Source: Alistipes sp. Zagget8 (GTDB taxonomy: Bacteria; Bacteroidota; Bacteroidia; Bacteroidales; Rikenellaceae). From it: a stretch of 64,000 nucleotides of DNA. Below, piece by piece: positions 8,844-17,031 of this stretch. Under the pieces are notes generated by a model. The model did not search any database. It was not told the DNA's origin and was given only the letters and a program-made list of their open reading frames with translations. How positions within the stretch are numbered: the stretch's first letter is position 1; every line of letters begins with the position of its first letter. Position numbers and translations under genes: made by a program. The stretch spans positions 1 through 64,000 of the forward strand of contig MSHJ01000001.1 of NCBI GenBank assembly GCA_001941065.1. Direction: 5' to 3'.

Positions 8844-9401
8844 ATGTGTGACGATCCTATTCAATCGATCGCGACCCGTCTGCGCGGGCTGCGCGAGGTG
8901 CTCGAATTGTCGGAGCAGGAGGTGGCCGAAAGCTGCCACCTGACCCTCGAACAGTACCGGGCCATGGAGAGCGGTCAGACCGACTTTTCGGTTAATGTGC
9001 TGCAGACCATATCCCGCCATTACGGGATCAGCCTCGACGTGCTGATGTTCGGCGAGGAACCCCGGATGAACTCCTATTTCATCACCCGCGCCGGAAAAGG
9101 CGTGTCGGTGGAACGCCGCAAGGCGTACAGGTACGAGGCGCTGGCCTCGGGATTCCGCGGGCGGAAGATCGATCCCTTCATCGTGACGGTGGAGCCGGCT
9201 CCGGCCGACGCCCCGATGCACCTGAACGCCCACGACGGGCAGGAGATGAACTACGTGCTGGAGGGCCGCCTGCTCATCAGCCTGAACGGCCGCGAGTTCG
9301 AACTCGAACCGGGCGACAGCCTCTATTTCGACTCCGCGCAGCCCCACGGAATGAAAGCCCTCGATGGAAAAACGGTCCGCTTTCTGGCCATAATCATGTA
9401 A
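8844..9401 (+). CDS. XRE-family regulator with C-terminal cupin domain
   Basis: 185 aa. An N-terminal helix-turn-helix (about residues 9-66, with LSEQEVAESCHLTLEQYRAM and the ISRHYGISLDVL helix) is joined to a small-molecule-binding cupin_2 barrel (about 110-180, NAHDGQEMNYVLEGRLL, LEPGDSLYFDSAQPHGM). The ATG at 8844 is preferred; an earlier in-frame ATG at 8742 lies upstream of the predicted -7 box. The gene ends 4 bp before an acyl-CoA ligase, a pairing also seen in other gut Bacteroidota, so it probably controls that ligase in response to an acid or acyl ligand (inference). Confidence 0.9.
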   Translation: MCDDPIQSIATRLRGLREVLELSEQEVAESCHLTLEQYRAMESGQTDFSVNVLQTISRHYGISLDVLMFGEEPRMNSYFITRAGKGVSVERRKAYRYEALASGFRGRKIDPFIVTVEPAPADAPMHLNAHDGQEMNYVLEGRLLISLNGREFELEPGDSLYFDSAQPHGMKALDGKTVRFLAIIM

Positions 9402-9405
9402 TGCG

Positions 9406-11064
9406 ATGGTAGAACGATTTTTGACCCAGACCTCCTTCACGTCGCAGGAGGATTACCGGAAGAACCTGCACATCCGCGTTCCCGAAAATTTCAATTTCGC
9501 CTACGATGTCGTCGATGCCTATGCTGCGGAGCAACCCGACAAGAAGGCGCTGCTGTGGACCAACGACCGGGGCGAGGAGATTCAGTTTACCTTCGCCGAC
9601 CTCAAGCGCGAGAGCGACCGCACGGCCTCGTGGTTCCGGAGCCTCGGCATCGGCAAGGGCGATGCGGTGATGCTGATCCTCAAACGCCGTTACGAGTTCT
9701 GGTTCTCGATTCTGGCGCTGCACAAGCTGGGGGCCGTGGCGATTCCCGCGACGCACCTGCTGACCAAGAAGGATGTCGTTTACCGGTGCAACTCGGCCTC
9801 GATCAAGGCGATCGTCGCCGCGGGCGAGGCGGTCATTACCGACCATATCACGGCGGCCATGCCCGAAAGCCCCACCACGAAGGTGCTGGTGAGCGTGGGT
9901 CCCGAGGTTCCCGCAGGTTTTCTCGACTTTCACAAGGGCATTGCCGGGGCTGAACCCTTCGTGCGTCCGGAGCGGGCGAACGCCAACGACGACATCATGA
10001 TGATGTATTTCACCTCGGGCACGACGGGTGAACCCAAGATGGTGGCCCACGATTTCACCTATCCGCTGGGGCACATCACCACGGGACTGCTGTGGCACAA
10101 CCTCCACGAAGGAAGCCTGCACCTGACGATTGCCGACACGGGGTGGGCCAAGGCCGCGTGGGGCAAGCTGTACGGGCAGTGGCTGGCCGGGGCGAATATC
10201 TTCGTCTACGACCACGAGAAATTCACGCCCGCGGAGATTCTGCACAAGATCGAACAGTACCGCATCACGTCGTTGTGCGCACCTCCGACGATCTATCGGT
10301 TCCTCATCCGCGAGGACCTCACGAAATACGACCTTTCGTCGCTGGAGTACTGCACGACGGCCGGCGAGGCGCTGAACGGCGCCGTGTACGACACGTTCCA
10401 GCGTCTGACGGGCATCCGTCTGATGGAGGGCTTCGGGCAGACCGAGACCACGCTGACGCTGGCGACCTTCCCGTGGATGGAGCCCAAGCCCGGAAGCATG
10501 GGGCAGCCCAATCCCCAGTACCGGATCGACCTGGTGACCTCCGACGGCCGTTCGGCCGAGGACGGCGAGCAGGGGCAGATCGTGATCCGCACCGACGGAG
10601 GCAAGCCGCTGGGGCTTTTCAAGGAGTATTACCTCAACGAGGAGCTGACGCACGAAGCGTGGCGCGACGGGGTTTACTACACGGGCGACATGGCGTGGCG
10701 CGACGAGGACGGTTATTACTGGTTCGTGGGACGCGCCGACGACGTGATCAAGAGTTCGGGCTACCGCATCGGGCCCTTCGAGGTCGAGAGTGCGCTGATG
10801 ACCCATCCCGCCGTCGTGGAGTGCGCCATCACGGGTGTCCCCGACGAGATTCGCGGACAGGTGGTCAAGGCGACGATCATTCTCTCGGAAAAATACCGCG
10901 CACAGGCCGGAGAGGCCCTCGTCAAAGAGTTGCAGGACCATGTGAAGCGTATCACGGCGCCTTATAAATATCCGTGGGTGATCGAATTCGTGGAGTCGCT
11001 GCCCAAGACCATCAGCGGTAAAATCCGCCGCAAGGAGATCCGGGCCGCGGACAGCAAACAATAA
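9406..11064 (+). CDS. AMP-forming acyl-CoA synthetase
   Basis: 552 aa member of the ANL superfamily, activating a carboxylic acid with ATP and CoA in the cytoplasm. The P-loop YFTSGTTGEPKMVAHDF is near residue 200, the adenine-binding GFGQTETT near 345, the Asp motif YYTGDMAWRDEDGYYWFVGR near 425, the hinge KSSGYRIGPFEVE, and the catalytic Lys in PKTISGKIRRKEIR near the C-terminus. It resembles the medium-chain/acetyl-CoA synthetase-like branch; the true acid is not evident. Cotranscribed with the preceding cupin regulator and closed by a strong terminator. Confidence 0.92.
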   Translation: MVERFLTQTSFTSQEDYRKNLHIRVPENFNFAYDVVDAYAAEQPDKKALLWTNDRGEEIQFTFADLKRESDRTASWFRSLGIGKGDAVMLILKRRYEFWFSILALHKLGAVAIPATHLLTKKDVVYRCNSASIKAIVAAGEAVITDHITAAMPESPTTKVLVSVGPEVPAGFLDFHKGIAGAEPFVRPERANANDDIMMMYFTSGTTGEPKMVAHDFTYPLGHITTGLLWHNLHEGSLHLTIADTGWAKAAWGKLYGQWLAGANIFVYDHEKFTPAEILHKIEQYRITSLCAPPTIYRFLIREDLTKYDLSSLEYCTTAGEALNGAVYDTFQRLTGIRLMEGFGQTETTLTLATFPWMEPKPGSMGQPNPQYRIDLVTSDGRSAEDGEQGQIVIRTDGGKPLGLFKEYYLNEELTHEAWRDGVYYTGDMAWRDEDGYYWFVGRADDVIKSSGYRIGPFEVESALMTHPAVVECAITGVPDEIRGQVVKATIILSEKYRAQAGEALVKELQDHVKRITAPYKYPWVIEFVESLPKTISGKIRRKEIRAADSKQ

Positions 11065-11066
11065 GC

Positions 11067-11097
11067 AAAAAGGGCTGCACGTCGTGCAGCCCTTTTT
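11067..11097. terminator. Bidirectional terminator
   Basis: Perfect 9-bp GC stem (11072-11080 with 11084-11092) flanked by A5 and T5, placed between the convergent acyl-CoA ligase and GH109-type genes, so it can stop both. Confidence 0.9.
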
Positions 11098-12491
11098 CAT
11101 TCGGCGAAGACGAGGCCCGGAAGCCGGTCCCACTCGCCGCGGGTGAAATCGGGAACCTCGACCGGTGCGTTGCCGTGCTCGAGCGATTTGGCGCTCAGCT
11201 CCCCGATACAACTCCATTCGGCGGCGTCGTAGACGTCCTGATCAAGCGGAAGCCCCTTTTGCAGGCAGTGGATCAGCCGGTAATCCATGATGAAATCCAT
11301 GCCGCCGTGGCCGCCGACCTCTTTGGCCTTCTCGGTCAGCTGCCGCTGGATCGGATGCTCGTACTGCCGCATCAGCTCGGCTTTCCGCTCCCCGGAGACG
11401 AAGCCGTGGGTGTCGAGCGCCTCGAGGTCGGGGCGGTCGCCGCCCGCGAGTTCCGGGTTCCCGAAGGCGTATCCCTCGACCGGGTATTTGGAGGCATAAC
11501 CGGCGGTTCCCACCAGCTGGTAGAGGCGGTCGTAGGGCCGGGGCGTCATGACGTTGTGCTGGAGCAGGATGGTCTTGCCCTTTTCGGTCGTGATGAGCGT
11601 GGAGGTCTGGTCGCCGTTGCGGAAATCCGCGCCGCTGCCGGACCGCTTGCCCAGCTTCCGGCCGTTGAAACTCCCGGTGGAGACCGAAACGAGGGTGTTC
11701 ATCTTGTCGCCGCGGTGGATGTTCAGCGCCTGGCAGACGGGGCCGAGGCCGTGTGTGGCGTAGATGTCCCCGGAGTGATGCCTGTTGAAATCGAGACGCC
11801 AGTCGCCCTGATAGGAGGACCAATATTGTTCGAGGCAGTGGATGTAGCCGCCTTGTGCGTGGATGATCTCCCCGAAGAGGCCCTGCTGCGCCATGTTGAG
11901 CGTCGTGAGTTCGAAAAAGTCGTAGACGCAGTTCTCGAGCATCATGCAGTGGCGGCGCGTCCGTTCGGAGGTGTCGACCAGCTGCCAGCACTCGGCGATG
12001 CTTTGGGCGGCGGGAACCTCGAGGGCGACGTGTTTGCCGTGTTCCATGGCGTAGACGGCCATCGGGACGTGCTGAAGCCACGGTGTGACGATGTACACCA
12101 GGTCGAGGTCGTTGCGTTCGCAGAGCTGTTTCCAACCCTCCTCGCCGCTGTATTCGTCGGCCCGGGGTGCGCCCGCCTTTTCGAGGATCTGCTGGTTCTC
12201 CTCGATCCGTTCGGGGTAGAGGTCGCACAGCGCCCGGATCTCCACGTTGTCGATGAATCCCAGCCGGGTGACGGCGCCGGGGCCCCGCATGCCCAGCCCG
12301 ATGATGCCGACCCGGACCACCGGAATCGGCGCGGCGGCGAAGCCCAGCATCGACTGCTGGCCTTTCGCGCGTTTCGGCGCGTCGAAGACGATGCGGCCCT
12401 TTTTGACCGTGTATTTGCTGTTATGGACCGTCTGTCCGCAGAGCGCGGAGCCGATCAGCAGGCATGTCAAAAGAAAAAATAAACGTTTCAT
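11097..12491 (-). CDS. Gfo/Idh/MocA oxidoreductase, GH109 alpha-N-acetylgalactosaminidase type
   Basis: 464 aa with an N-terminal signal peptide (MKRLFFLLTCLLIGSALCG), so periplasmic or secreted. The Rossmann NAD motif VGIIGLGMRGPG lies near residue 62. Features typical of GH109, the NAD-dependent glycosidases, are GDIYATHGLGPV and the C-terminal GGHGGMDFIMDYRLIHC followed by GLPLDQDVYDAAEWS. GH109 enzymes cleave alpha-GalNAc through transient oxidation by tightly bound NAD. It is the last gene of a four-gene operon with an FAD oxidoreductase, a sugar porter and a DUF4434 protein. The exact sugar is not proven by sequence. Confidence 0.85.
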   Translation of the reverse strand: MKRLFFLLTCLLIGSALCGQTVHNSKYTVKKGRIVFDAPKRAKGQQSMLGFAAAPIPVVRVGIIGLGMRGPGAVTRLGFIDNVEIRALCDLYPERIEENQQILEKAGAPRADEYSGEEGWKQLCERNDLDLVYIVTPWLQHVPMAVYAMEHGKHVALEVPAAQSIAECWQLVDTSERTRRHCMMLENCVYDFFELTTLNMAQQGLFGEIIHAQGGYIHCLEQYWSSYQGDWRLDFNRHHSGDIYATHGLGPVCQALNIHRGDKMNTLVSVSTGSFNGRKLGKRSGSGADFRNGDQTSTLITTEKGKTILLQHNVMTPRPYDRLYQLVGTAGYASKYPVEGYAFGNPELAGGDRPDLEALDTHGFVSGERKAELMRQYEHPIQRQLTEKAKEVGGHGGMDFIMDYRLIHCLQKGLPLDQDVYDAAEWSCIGELSAKSLEHGNAPVEVPDFTRGEWDRLPGLVFAE

Positions 12492-12495
12492 GGTG

Positions 12496-14334
12496 TCAGT
12501 TCTTTATTTGTCCGTCGAGGTCTATCTCCACCCGGTCGAAGGGATTCGCCGCGTGGTCGAAGAGCACGGCGAGTTCGCCGCGCGTGATGTTGCGTGATAG
12601 GTCGAAATCCGTGAGCGATAGCGCCTCCCACGTCTTCGCATCGACCGTTGCGTCGGGGACGATCCGCCGGAGGAGTTCGCCGGCTTCGGCGACGGTCACG
12701 GTGTCGGACAGGGGGCCGAAATCGATCGAAGGGTAGAGTTCCCGCAGTCCTTCGGCGAGTTCGCCGCCCGCGACGTTTTTGCTGGTATGGAACCACGTCT
12801 GGTTCGACCACCCGACGTTCGTCCCCACGCCCCGGAGCAGTCCCGTCGCGCCGATGCGCTGCAGGGCGGCGAAATGGACGTCGTCGCGCGACAGGTCGAG
12901 GTAGGGCAGCAGGTAGCATCCCTGCGCCAGCAGTTCCCGCTGGACATCGCGCACGGGAATCAGCTCCGGAAGGGTGTTCCGGGCGGCGGCCAGCGAGCCG
13001 AGCACGCCCGCGGCCTGTCCGAGTTCGAGCGTGACGGGCTGGAGGCGCGTGGTGCCGTTGACCAGGTTGCTGACGGAGATCGACTTCTCGGCGACGATCA
13101 GGTTCGACGTCTCCCGGGGCAGCATCACTCCCAGGGGGATCGTGTAGGAGGGAATCGGGTGGAAATGCAGTTCGGGAAGGCTTTGCCACTGCGGGTGCCG
13201 CTGGTGATGGTGGTCGACGGGATAGTCGCCCACGGCGATGCCCGTGCGGTAGAGCGTGTTGCGGTAGGGGGTCTTCGCATCCTCGACCGTGAAGCGCACC
13301 CGGCCGTGGATGCGCCGCGATTCGCGGTGGTAGGGGATCAGCGGGAAACCGTCTCCGGTGGGGAATTCACCCTTGGCGGGGCCGATGTTCCGGAAGCCCA
13401 GTTCGTGCTGGATGTAGTAGATGAAACAGCGGGTGAATTGCTTGGCCTTCTCCAGCTCCGCGGCGCGTTCCGACGGCGACAGCTCGATGATGTTGGCGTA
13501 GTAGTCGTTGCCCTCGATGGGCCAGTTGAGCATATACTTGCCGTTCGGGAGTTTTCCGTAATCGAGCATCTCGCGCGGGCTCCAGAGCACCCGTCCGTGG
13601 GTCGGGGCGACGCAGTTGTCCGACCGGCAGCTGCATGCAAAGGCCGATTTGTCGTACCCTTCGGGCTCGGGGATCGAAACGTCGTGGTCGTATTCCCGGA
13701 GAATCGCCACGTAGGTCAGGTCCTGGACGATGTCGTTCGCCTCCTCGGGGGCGATCTTCTCGCCGCTTTCCGTCCGGGCGTCCATGCCGATGTCGTAGCC
13801 CACGCCTGCCAGCGCCGCGACGTCGCCCAGTTCGGTGGCGTCGACGAGGACCTTCGTGCGGACCGTGAGGGTGTCGCGGCCCTGCACCAGCGTCGCGCTC
13901 CAGCCGCCGGACTCTTTCGCGAGGGAGAGCAGCCGGGTGTTGAAGCGGATTTTTAGCGATTTTTGTTGTGCGGCAATCTCCTGCAGGATGGCGTTTCCGA
14001 CCGAAGGTTCGAAGAGCACATTGCTGACCCATCCCGTGCGGAGGCTGTCGGGACCTCCGTAATGGGCGGCCAGCGAGTCGCAGAACTCCCCGAAAAATCC
14101 GCCCTGGAGCCGGTGGTTGCCGTCCACGGCGCTTACGCCCGCCGCGGTGAGCATGCCCCCGAGCCAGGGGGTCTCCTCGACGAGCAGCACGCGCGAGCCC
14201 ATGCGGGCGGCGATGATGCCCGCGGCCGTTCCGGAGGCTCCGCCCCCGACGATCAGCAGGTCGTAACGGGTGTCCGTCCCACAGCCGGCGAGCAGCGCGA
14301 CGGCGCCCAGTATCGGTAATATTCGTTTCAGCAT
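12496..14334 (-). CDS. FAD-dependent oxidoreductase lipoprotein
   Basis: 612 aa. The start at 14334 gives a lipoprotein signal (LLAGC, Cys 18) followed at once by a dinucleotide-binding fold YDLLIVGGGASGTAAG and LLVEETPWLGGM. A second FAD-binding part is TKVLVDATELGDVAALAG. This is the FAD_oxidored family common in Bacteroidota glycan loci. The last 110 residues form a separate helical segment reminiscent of SLH-like repeats. The frame is open for 800 codons upstream, but that region belongs to the MFS and DUF4434 genes in another frame. The substrate is unknown; oxidation of a sugar before or after glycosidic cleavage is plausible given the GH109-type neighbour. Confidence 0.85.
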   Translation of the reverse strand: MLKRILPILGAVALLAGCGTDTRYDLLIVGGGASGTAAGIIAARMGSRVLLVEETPWLGGMLTAAGVSAVDGNHRLQGGFFGEFCDSLAAHYGGPDSLRTGWVSNVLFEPSVGNAILQEIAAQQKSLKIRFNTRLLSLAKESGGWSATLVQGRDTLTVRTKVLVDATELGDVAALAGVGYDIGMDARTESGEKIAPEEANDIVQDLTYVAILREYDHDVSIPEPEGYDKSAFACSCRSDNCVAPTHGRVLWSPREMLDYGKLPNGKYMLNWPIEGNDYYANIIELSPSERAAELEKAKQFTRCFIYYIQHELGFRNIGPAKGEFPTGDGFPLIPYHRESRRIHGRVRFTVEDAKTPYRNTLYRTGIAVGDYPVDHHHQRHPQWQSLPELHFHPIPSYTIPLGVMLPRETSNLIVAEKSISVSNLVNGTTRLQPVTLELGQAAGVLGSLAAARNTLPELIPVRDVQRELLAQGCYLLPYLDLSRDDVHFAALQRIGATGLLRGVGTNVGWSNQTWFHTSKNVAGGELAEGLRELYPSIDFGPLSDTVTVAEAGELLRRIVPDATVDAKTWEALSLTDFDLSRNITRGELAVLFDHAANPFDRVEIDLDGQIKN

Positions 14335-14345
14335 AATGGCGGTTT

Positions 14346-15731
14346 TCAGGCTTTCTCCTCCCAGTATTGTTCGATCTGTTCCAGGGTTTTGCCCGTGGTC
14401 TCGGGGACGAGGAAGCGGATGATGAGGATGTAGGGAACGCACATGACGGCGAAGAGCAGGAAGGTGCCCTGCGGCAGCAGGCTCTCCAGCAGCCAGGGGG
14501 TGAGCTGTCCGATGAGGTAGGTGCCGATCCAGAGCGAAAGCCCCGCGATGGACATGGCCAGCCCCCGCACCTTGGTGGGGTACATCTCGGAGAGCAGGAC
14601 GAAGATGACCGCGCTGATGGAGATGGCGCAGAAGAAAATGTAGAGCAGGAAGAAGACCAGCAGGAAGATGCTCGACATCCCCGCGCCGAAGGTGAAATAC
14701 CAGCTGATGGCCAGCAGGGTGAGGATCATGCCGCTGACGCCGAAATAGACCAGTTTCTTGCGCCCCACCTTGTCGATAATCACGAGTGCCACCACCGTGG
14801 TAAGCATGTTCACCAGTCCGACGAGCACCTGGTAGAAGAGCGAATCGCCGGCCGAGAGGCCGCTCTGCTCGAAGATCGAGGGGCCGTAGTAAAGCACGGC
14901 GTTGACCCCCATGAACTGCCCGAGGATGGCGATGGCGGCGCCTATCGCCACGGCTTTCAGCATGTTCGGGCGCAGCAGGAATTTCCATTCCGAGCCCTTG
15001 TCGCGTTCGATCCGTTCGATCGTCTGGCTCAGCTCGCCGCGGGCATCCGCCTCGCTGCCGCTGATGCGGGTCTGGATCAGGAGGGCCCGGCCGGTCCGGC
15101 CCCGGGCCACCAGCCACCGCGGGCTTTCGGGAATGAAGAAGAGGATCACGAGAAACAGCAGTGCCGGAAGGGTTTCGGCCCCCAGCATCCCGCGCCACGG
15201 TTCGGTGACGAAGACTTTGCTCCAGAGCGACGCCGACGGCTCGGCCTGGTGGGCGTAGTTCAGCAGGGCGAAATTGACGATGTAGGCCGCGAGGAACCCG
15301 ATGGTGATGGCCAGCTGGTAGAGCGACACGAGGCGCCCCCGGTGTTTGGCCACGGCGATCTCGCTGATATACATAGGTGAGATGATCGAGGCCACGCCGA
15401 TGCCGACGCCCCCGATGATGCGGTAGACGATCAGCTGCGTGATGTCGGCCGAGAGGGCGCAGCCCGCGGCCGAGACCGTGAAGAACAGCGCCGCCAGCGA
15501 GAGCGAAATCTTCCGGCCGAAGCGGTCGGAAAGCATGCCGGCGAACGACACGCCCGCGATGGAGCCCACGAGGGCGCACCCCACATACCAACCCTGGAGC
15601 GTTACGTTGAGCCCGAACTGGGCGGTGACCATCGAGATGGTCCCCGAGATCACGGCCGTGTCGTAGCCGAAGAGAAATCCGCCGAGCGCAGCTGCCGCCG
15701 ACAGGAACAGGATGTATCCGATGCCTTTCAT
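14346..15731 (-). CDS. MFS sugar porter (XylE/GLUT-like)
   Basis: 461 aa inner-membrane protein with 12 predicted hydrophobic segments. Sugar-porter signatures are present: GGFLFGYDTAVISGT in TM1, SDRFGRK and DKVGRKKL in the cytoplasmic loops, PESPRWLVARGR in the central loop and VPETTGKTLEQIEQYW at the C-terminus. It would import a monosaccharide by proton symport or facilitated diffusion. It lies 3 bp after the DUF4434 gene and 11 bp before the FAD oxidoreductase, so it likely carries the product of these enzymes. Confidence 0.93.
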   Translation of the reverse strand: MKGIGYILFLSAAAALGGFLFGYDTAVISGTISMVTAQFGLNVTLQGWYVGCALVGSIAGVSFAGMLSDRFGRKISLSLAALFFTVSAAGCALSADITQLIVYRIIGGVGIGVASIISPMYISEIAVAKHRGRLVSLYQLAITIGFLAAYIVNFALLNYAHQAEPSASLWSKVFVTEPWRGMLGAETLPALLFLVILFFIPESPRWLVARGRTGRALLIQTRISGSEADARGELSQTIERIERDKGSEWKFLLRPNMLKAVAIGAAIAILGQFMGVNAVLYYGPSIFEQSGLSAGDSLFYQVLVGLVNMLTTVVALVIIDKVGRKKLVYFGVSGMILTLLAISWYFTFGAGMSSIFLLVFFLLYIFFCAISISAVIFVLLSEMYPTKVRGLAMSIAGLSLWIGTYLIGQLTPWLLESLLPQGTFLLFAVMCVPYILIIRFLVPETTGKTLEQIEQYWEEKA

Positions 15732-15734
15732 GAG

Positions 15735-16775
15735 TTATTCGATTTCGAAATATTCCTTGTAGCGGTCGTAGAGGTGCCCGGCCTGCCGGTAGGCCGACTG
15801 CGGCGACATGAAATGCGAGAACTCGAAGGTGATCGCCTTGTCGTAACCGGCGCGTTGGGCCGCTTCGAGCTTCATGCGCAGTTTGTCGAACTTGATGGGC
15901 AGGAACTTGATCGGCATGTCGCGGTCGAACGACTCGGCGTTGGTCCAGCATTGCATGCCGTATTTGTCGGCGAGCCGCTTGTTGACGGCGAAGAACGTGT
16001 CCAGCTCGTCGTAGTCGATATGCCCGTCCTGAAACGCCACGGCGTCGACGGCCCCGGCGATGCCGGCGAAGATCTCGTCCCACTCCTTTTCGTGCTGTTC
16101 CACCGAGACGGCGTCCTCGCGGGTGAGTTTGCCGCCCGAGGCCATGACGGCTTTTTTGCCGTCGATCCACGGGGAGATGAAGACCGGCAGCCCGCCCGAA
16201 ACGCGCTTGCACTGCATGCCCATCTCGCGGAAGGCGTGGATGGCGCCTTTCGTCGCGCGGGAAATCTCGCCGCTCAGGTACCAGCCGCCGAAGCTGTCGT
16301 ACTTCTCGCCGTACATCTTCCACACCTCGTCGATGACGTGGCGGTTGGCCTCGATCTCCGAGGTCATGTCGCCCGTGTCCCAGTATTCGCCCGAATCGTA
16401 GAGCCCGAAATAGAATTTCATGCCGTATTTTTCGGCCAGCCGCAGGTACATGTCCACCAGGTCGACCGAAGGCATGTAACACCCCCGCGAGAGGAGGTAC
16501 TCGGACGGGTAGGTGATGAATTTGCGGTAGCCGCAGCGGATCAGGATGACGGTGTTGATGCCGACGGCCTTCATGTAGCGGAAATCCTGGTCCCACTCCT
16601 TTTCGCCCCAGTTCTGGTGGGGGATGTCGTGGGAAATTTCGTCGAGGAAGGTGCCGGTGATCGGCAGGGCGTTCTTCGTGGGCACGATCAGCCGGGACGT
16701 CGTGTCCGCGGAGCGGCTGCCGCCGCACGCCGTGAGCGTGAGCACTGCCAGGAGCAGGAGGGTGATCTGTTTCAT
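15735..16775 (-). CDS. DUF4434 glycoside-hydrolase-like lipoprotein
   Basis: 346 aa with a lipoprotein signal (TLTACGG, Cys 17). The body matches DUF4434, a putative TIM-barrel glycosidase domain: ITGTFLDEI, WDQDFRYMKAVGINTVILI, GMKFYFGLYDSGEYW, GGWYLSGEIS and DAVAFQDGHIDYDEL. Acidic residues in GGWYLSGEIS (Glu) and FQDGHID (Asp) are candidate catalytic residues, but no mechanism is established. First gene of the operon with the MFS porter, FAD oxidoreductase and GH109-type enzyme. Confidence 0.8.
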   Translation of the reverse strand: MKQITLLLLAVLTLTACGGSRSADTTSRLIVPTKNALPITGTFLDEISHDIPHQNWGEKEWDQDFRYMKAVGINTVILIRCGYRKFITYPSEYLLSRGCYMPSVDLVDMYLRLAEKYGMKFYFGLYDSGEYWDTGDMTSEIEANRHVIDEVWKMYGEKYDSFGGWYLSGEISRATKGAIHAFREMGMQCKRVSGGLPVFISPWIDGKKAVMASGGKLTREDAVSVEQHEKEWDEIFAGIAGAVDAVAFQDGHIDYDELDTFFAVNKRLADKYGMQCWTNAESFDRDMPIKFLPIKFDKLRMKLEAAQRAGYDKAITFEFSHFMSPQSAYRQAGHLYDRYKEYFEIE

Positions 16776-16806
16776 TCGGGTCGGTTAATGGTTGAACTGA
16801 TGGGGA

Positions 16807-16814
16807 CAAATATA
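16807..16814 (-). promoter_or_regulatory. -7 box of the DUF4434-MFS-FAD-GH109 operon
   Basis: TATATTTG on the minus strand, 32 bp before the DUF4434 start. Only a weak GTTT resembles a -33 box about 18 bp further upstream, which fits a promoter that depends on an activator or is repressed by the divergent ROK protein. Confidence 0.5.
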
Positions 16815-17007
16815 ATAAAAAATATTATTTGAAAACGGATTGTTGATAATTATTTTTAATTGTTGCCGATTCCGGAGTTTCGCCCCGTTTGCATGCCGTC
16901 TTTGCGTGTCGTTCAGCTCCCGAGGTTCCGGGACGGACGGAGGCGCTGTTTTTGTGGTTTGGAAAAATATTTTAATCGGCAGAGATTTCATTCTGATAAA
17001 TTTTAAT

Positions 17008-17015
17008 TATATTTA
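17008..17015 (+). promoter_or_regulatory. Possible -7 box of the ROK gene
   Basis: TATATTTA, one base from the consensus, 16 bp before the ROK start codon. No clear -33 box is seen. The AT-rich 230-bp region between this gene and DUF4434 holds nothing else coding. Confidence 0.35.
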
Positions 17016-17031
17016 CGCAAAATATAGCGTC

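Noticed and set aside
9394..11217. A 607-codon minus-strand frame opposite the acyl-CoA ligase
   Set aside because: It is complementary to a gene with all ANL motifs and shows no domain of its own. The same applies to long frames opposite rpoB, rpoC, susC, susD and GH89.
12496..16809. A single minus-strand frame of 1437 codons across three genes
   Set aside because: Only the part from 14334 downward codes for a recognisable protein; the rest is the antisense-of-frame shadow of the MFS and DUF4434 genes, kept open by high GC.
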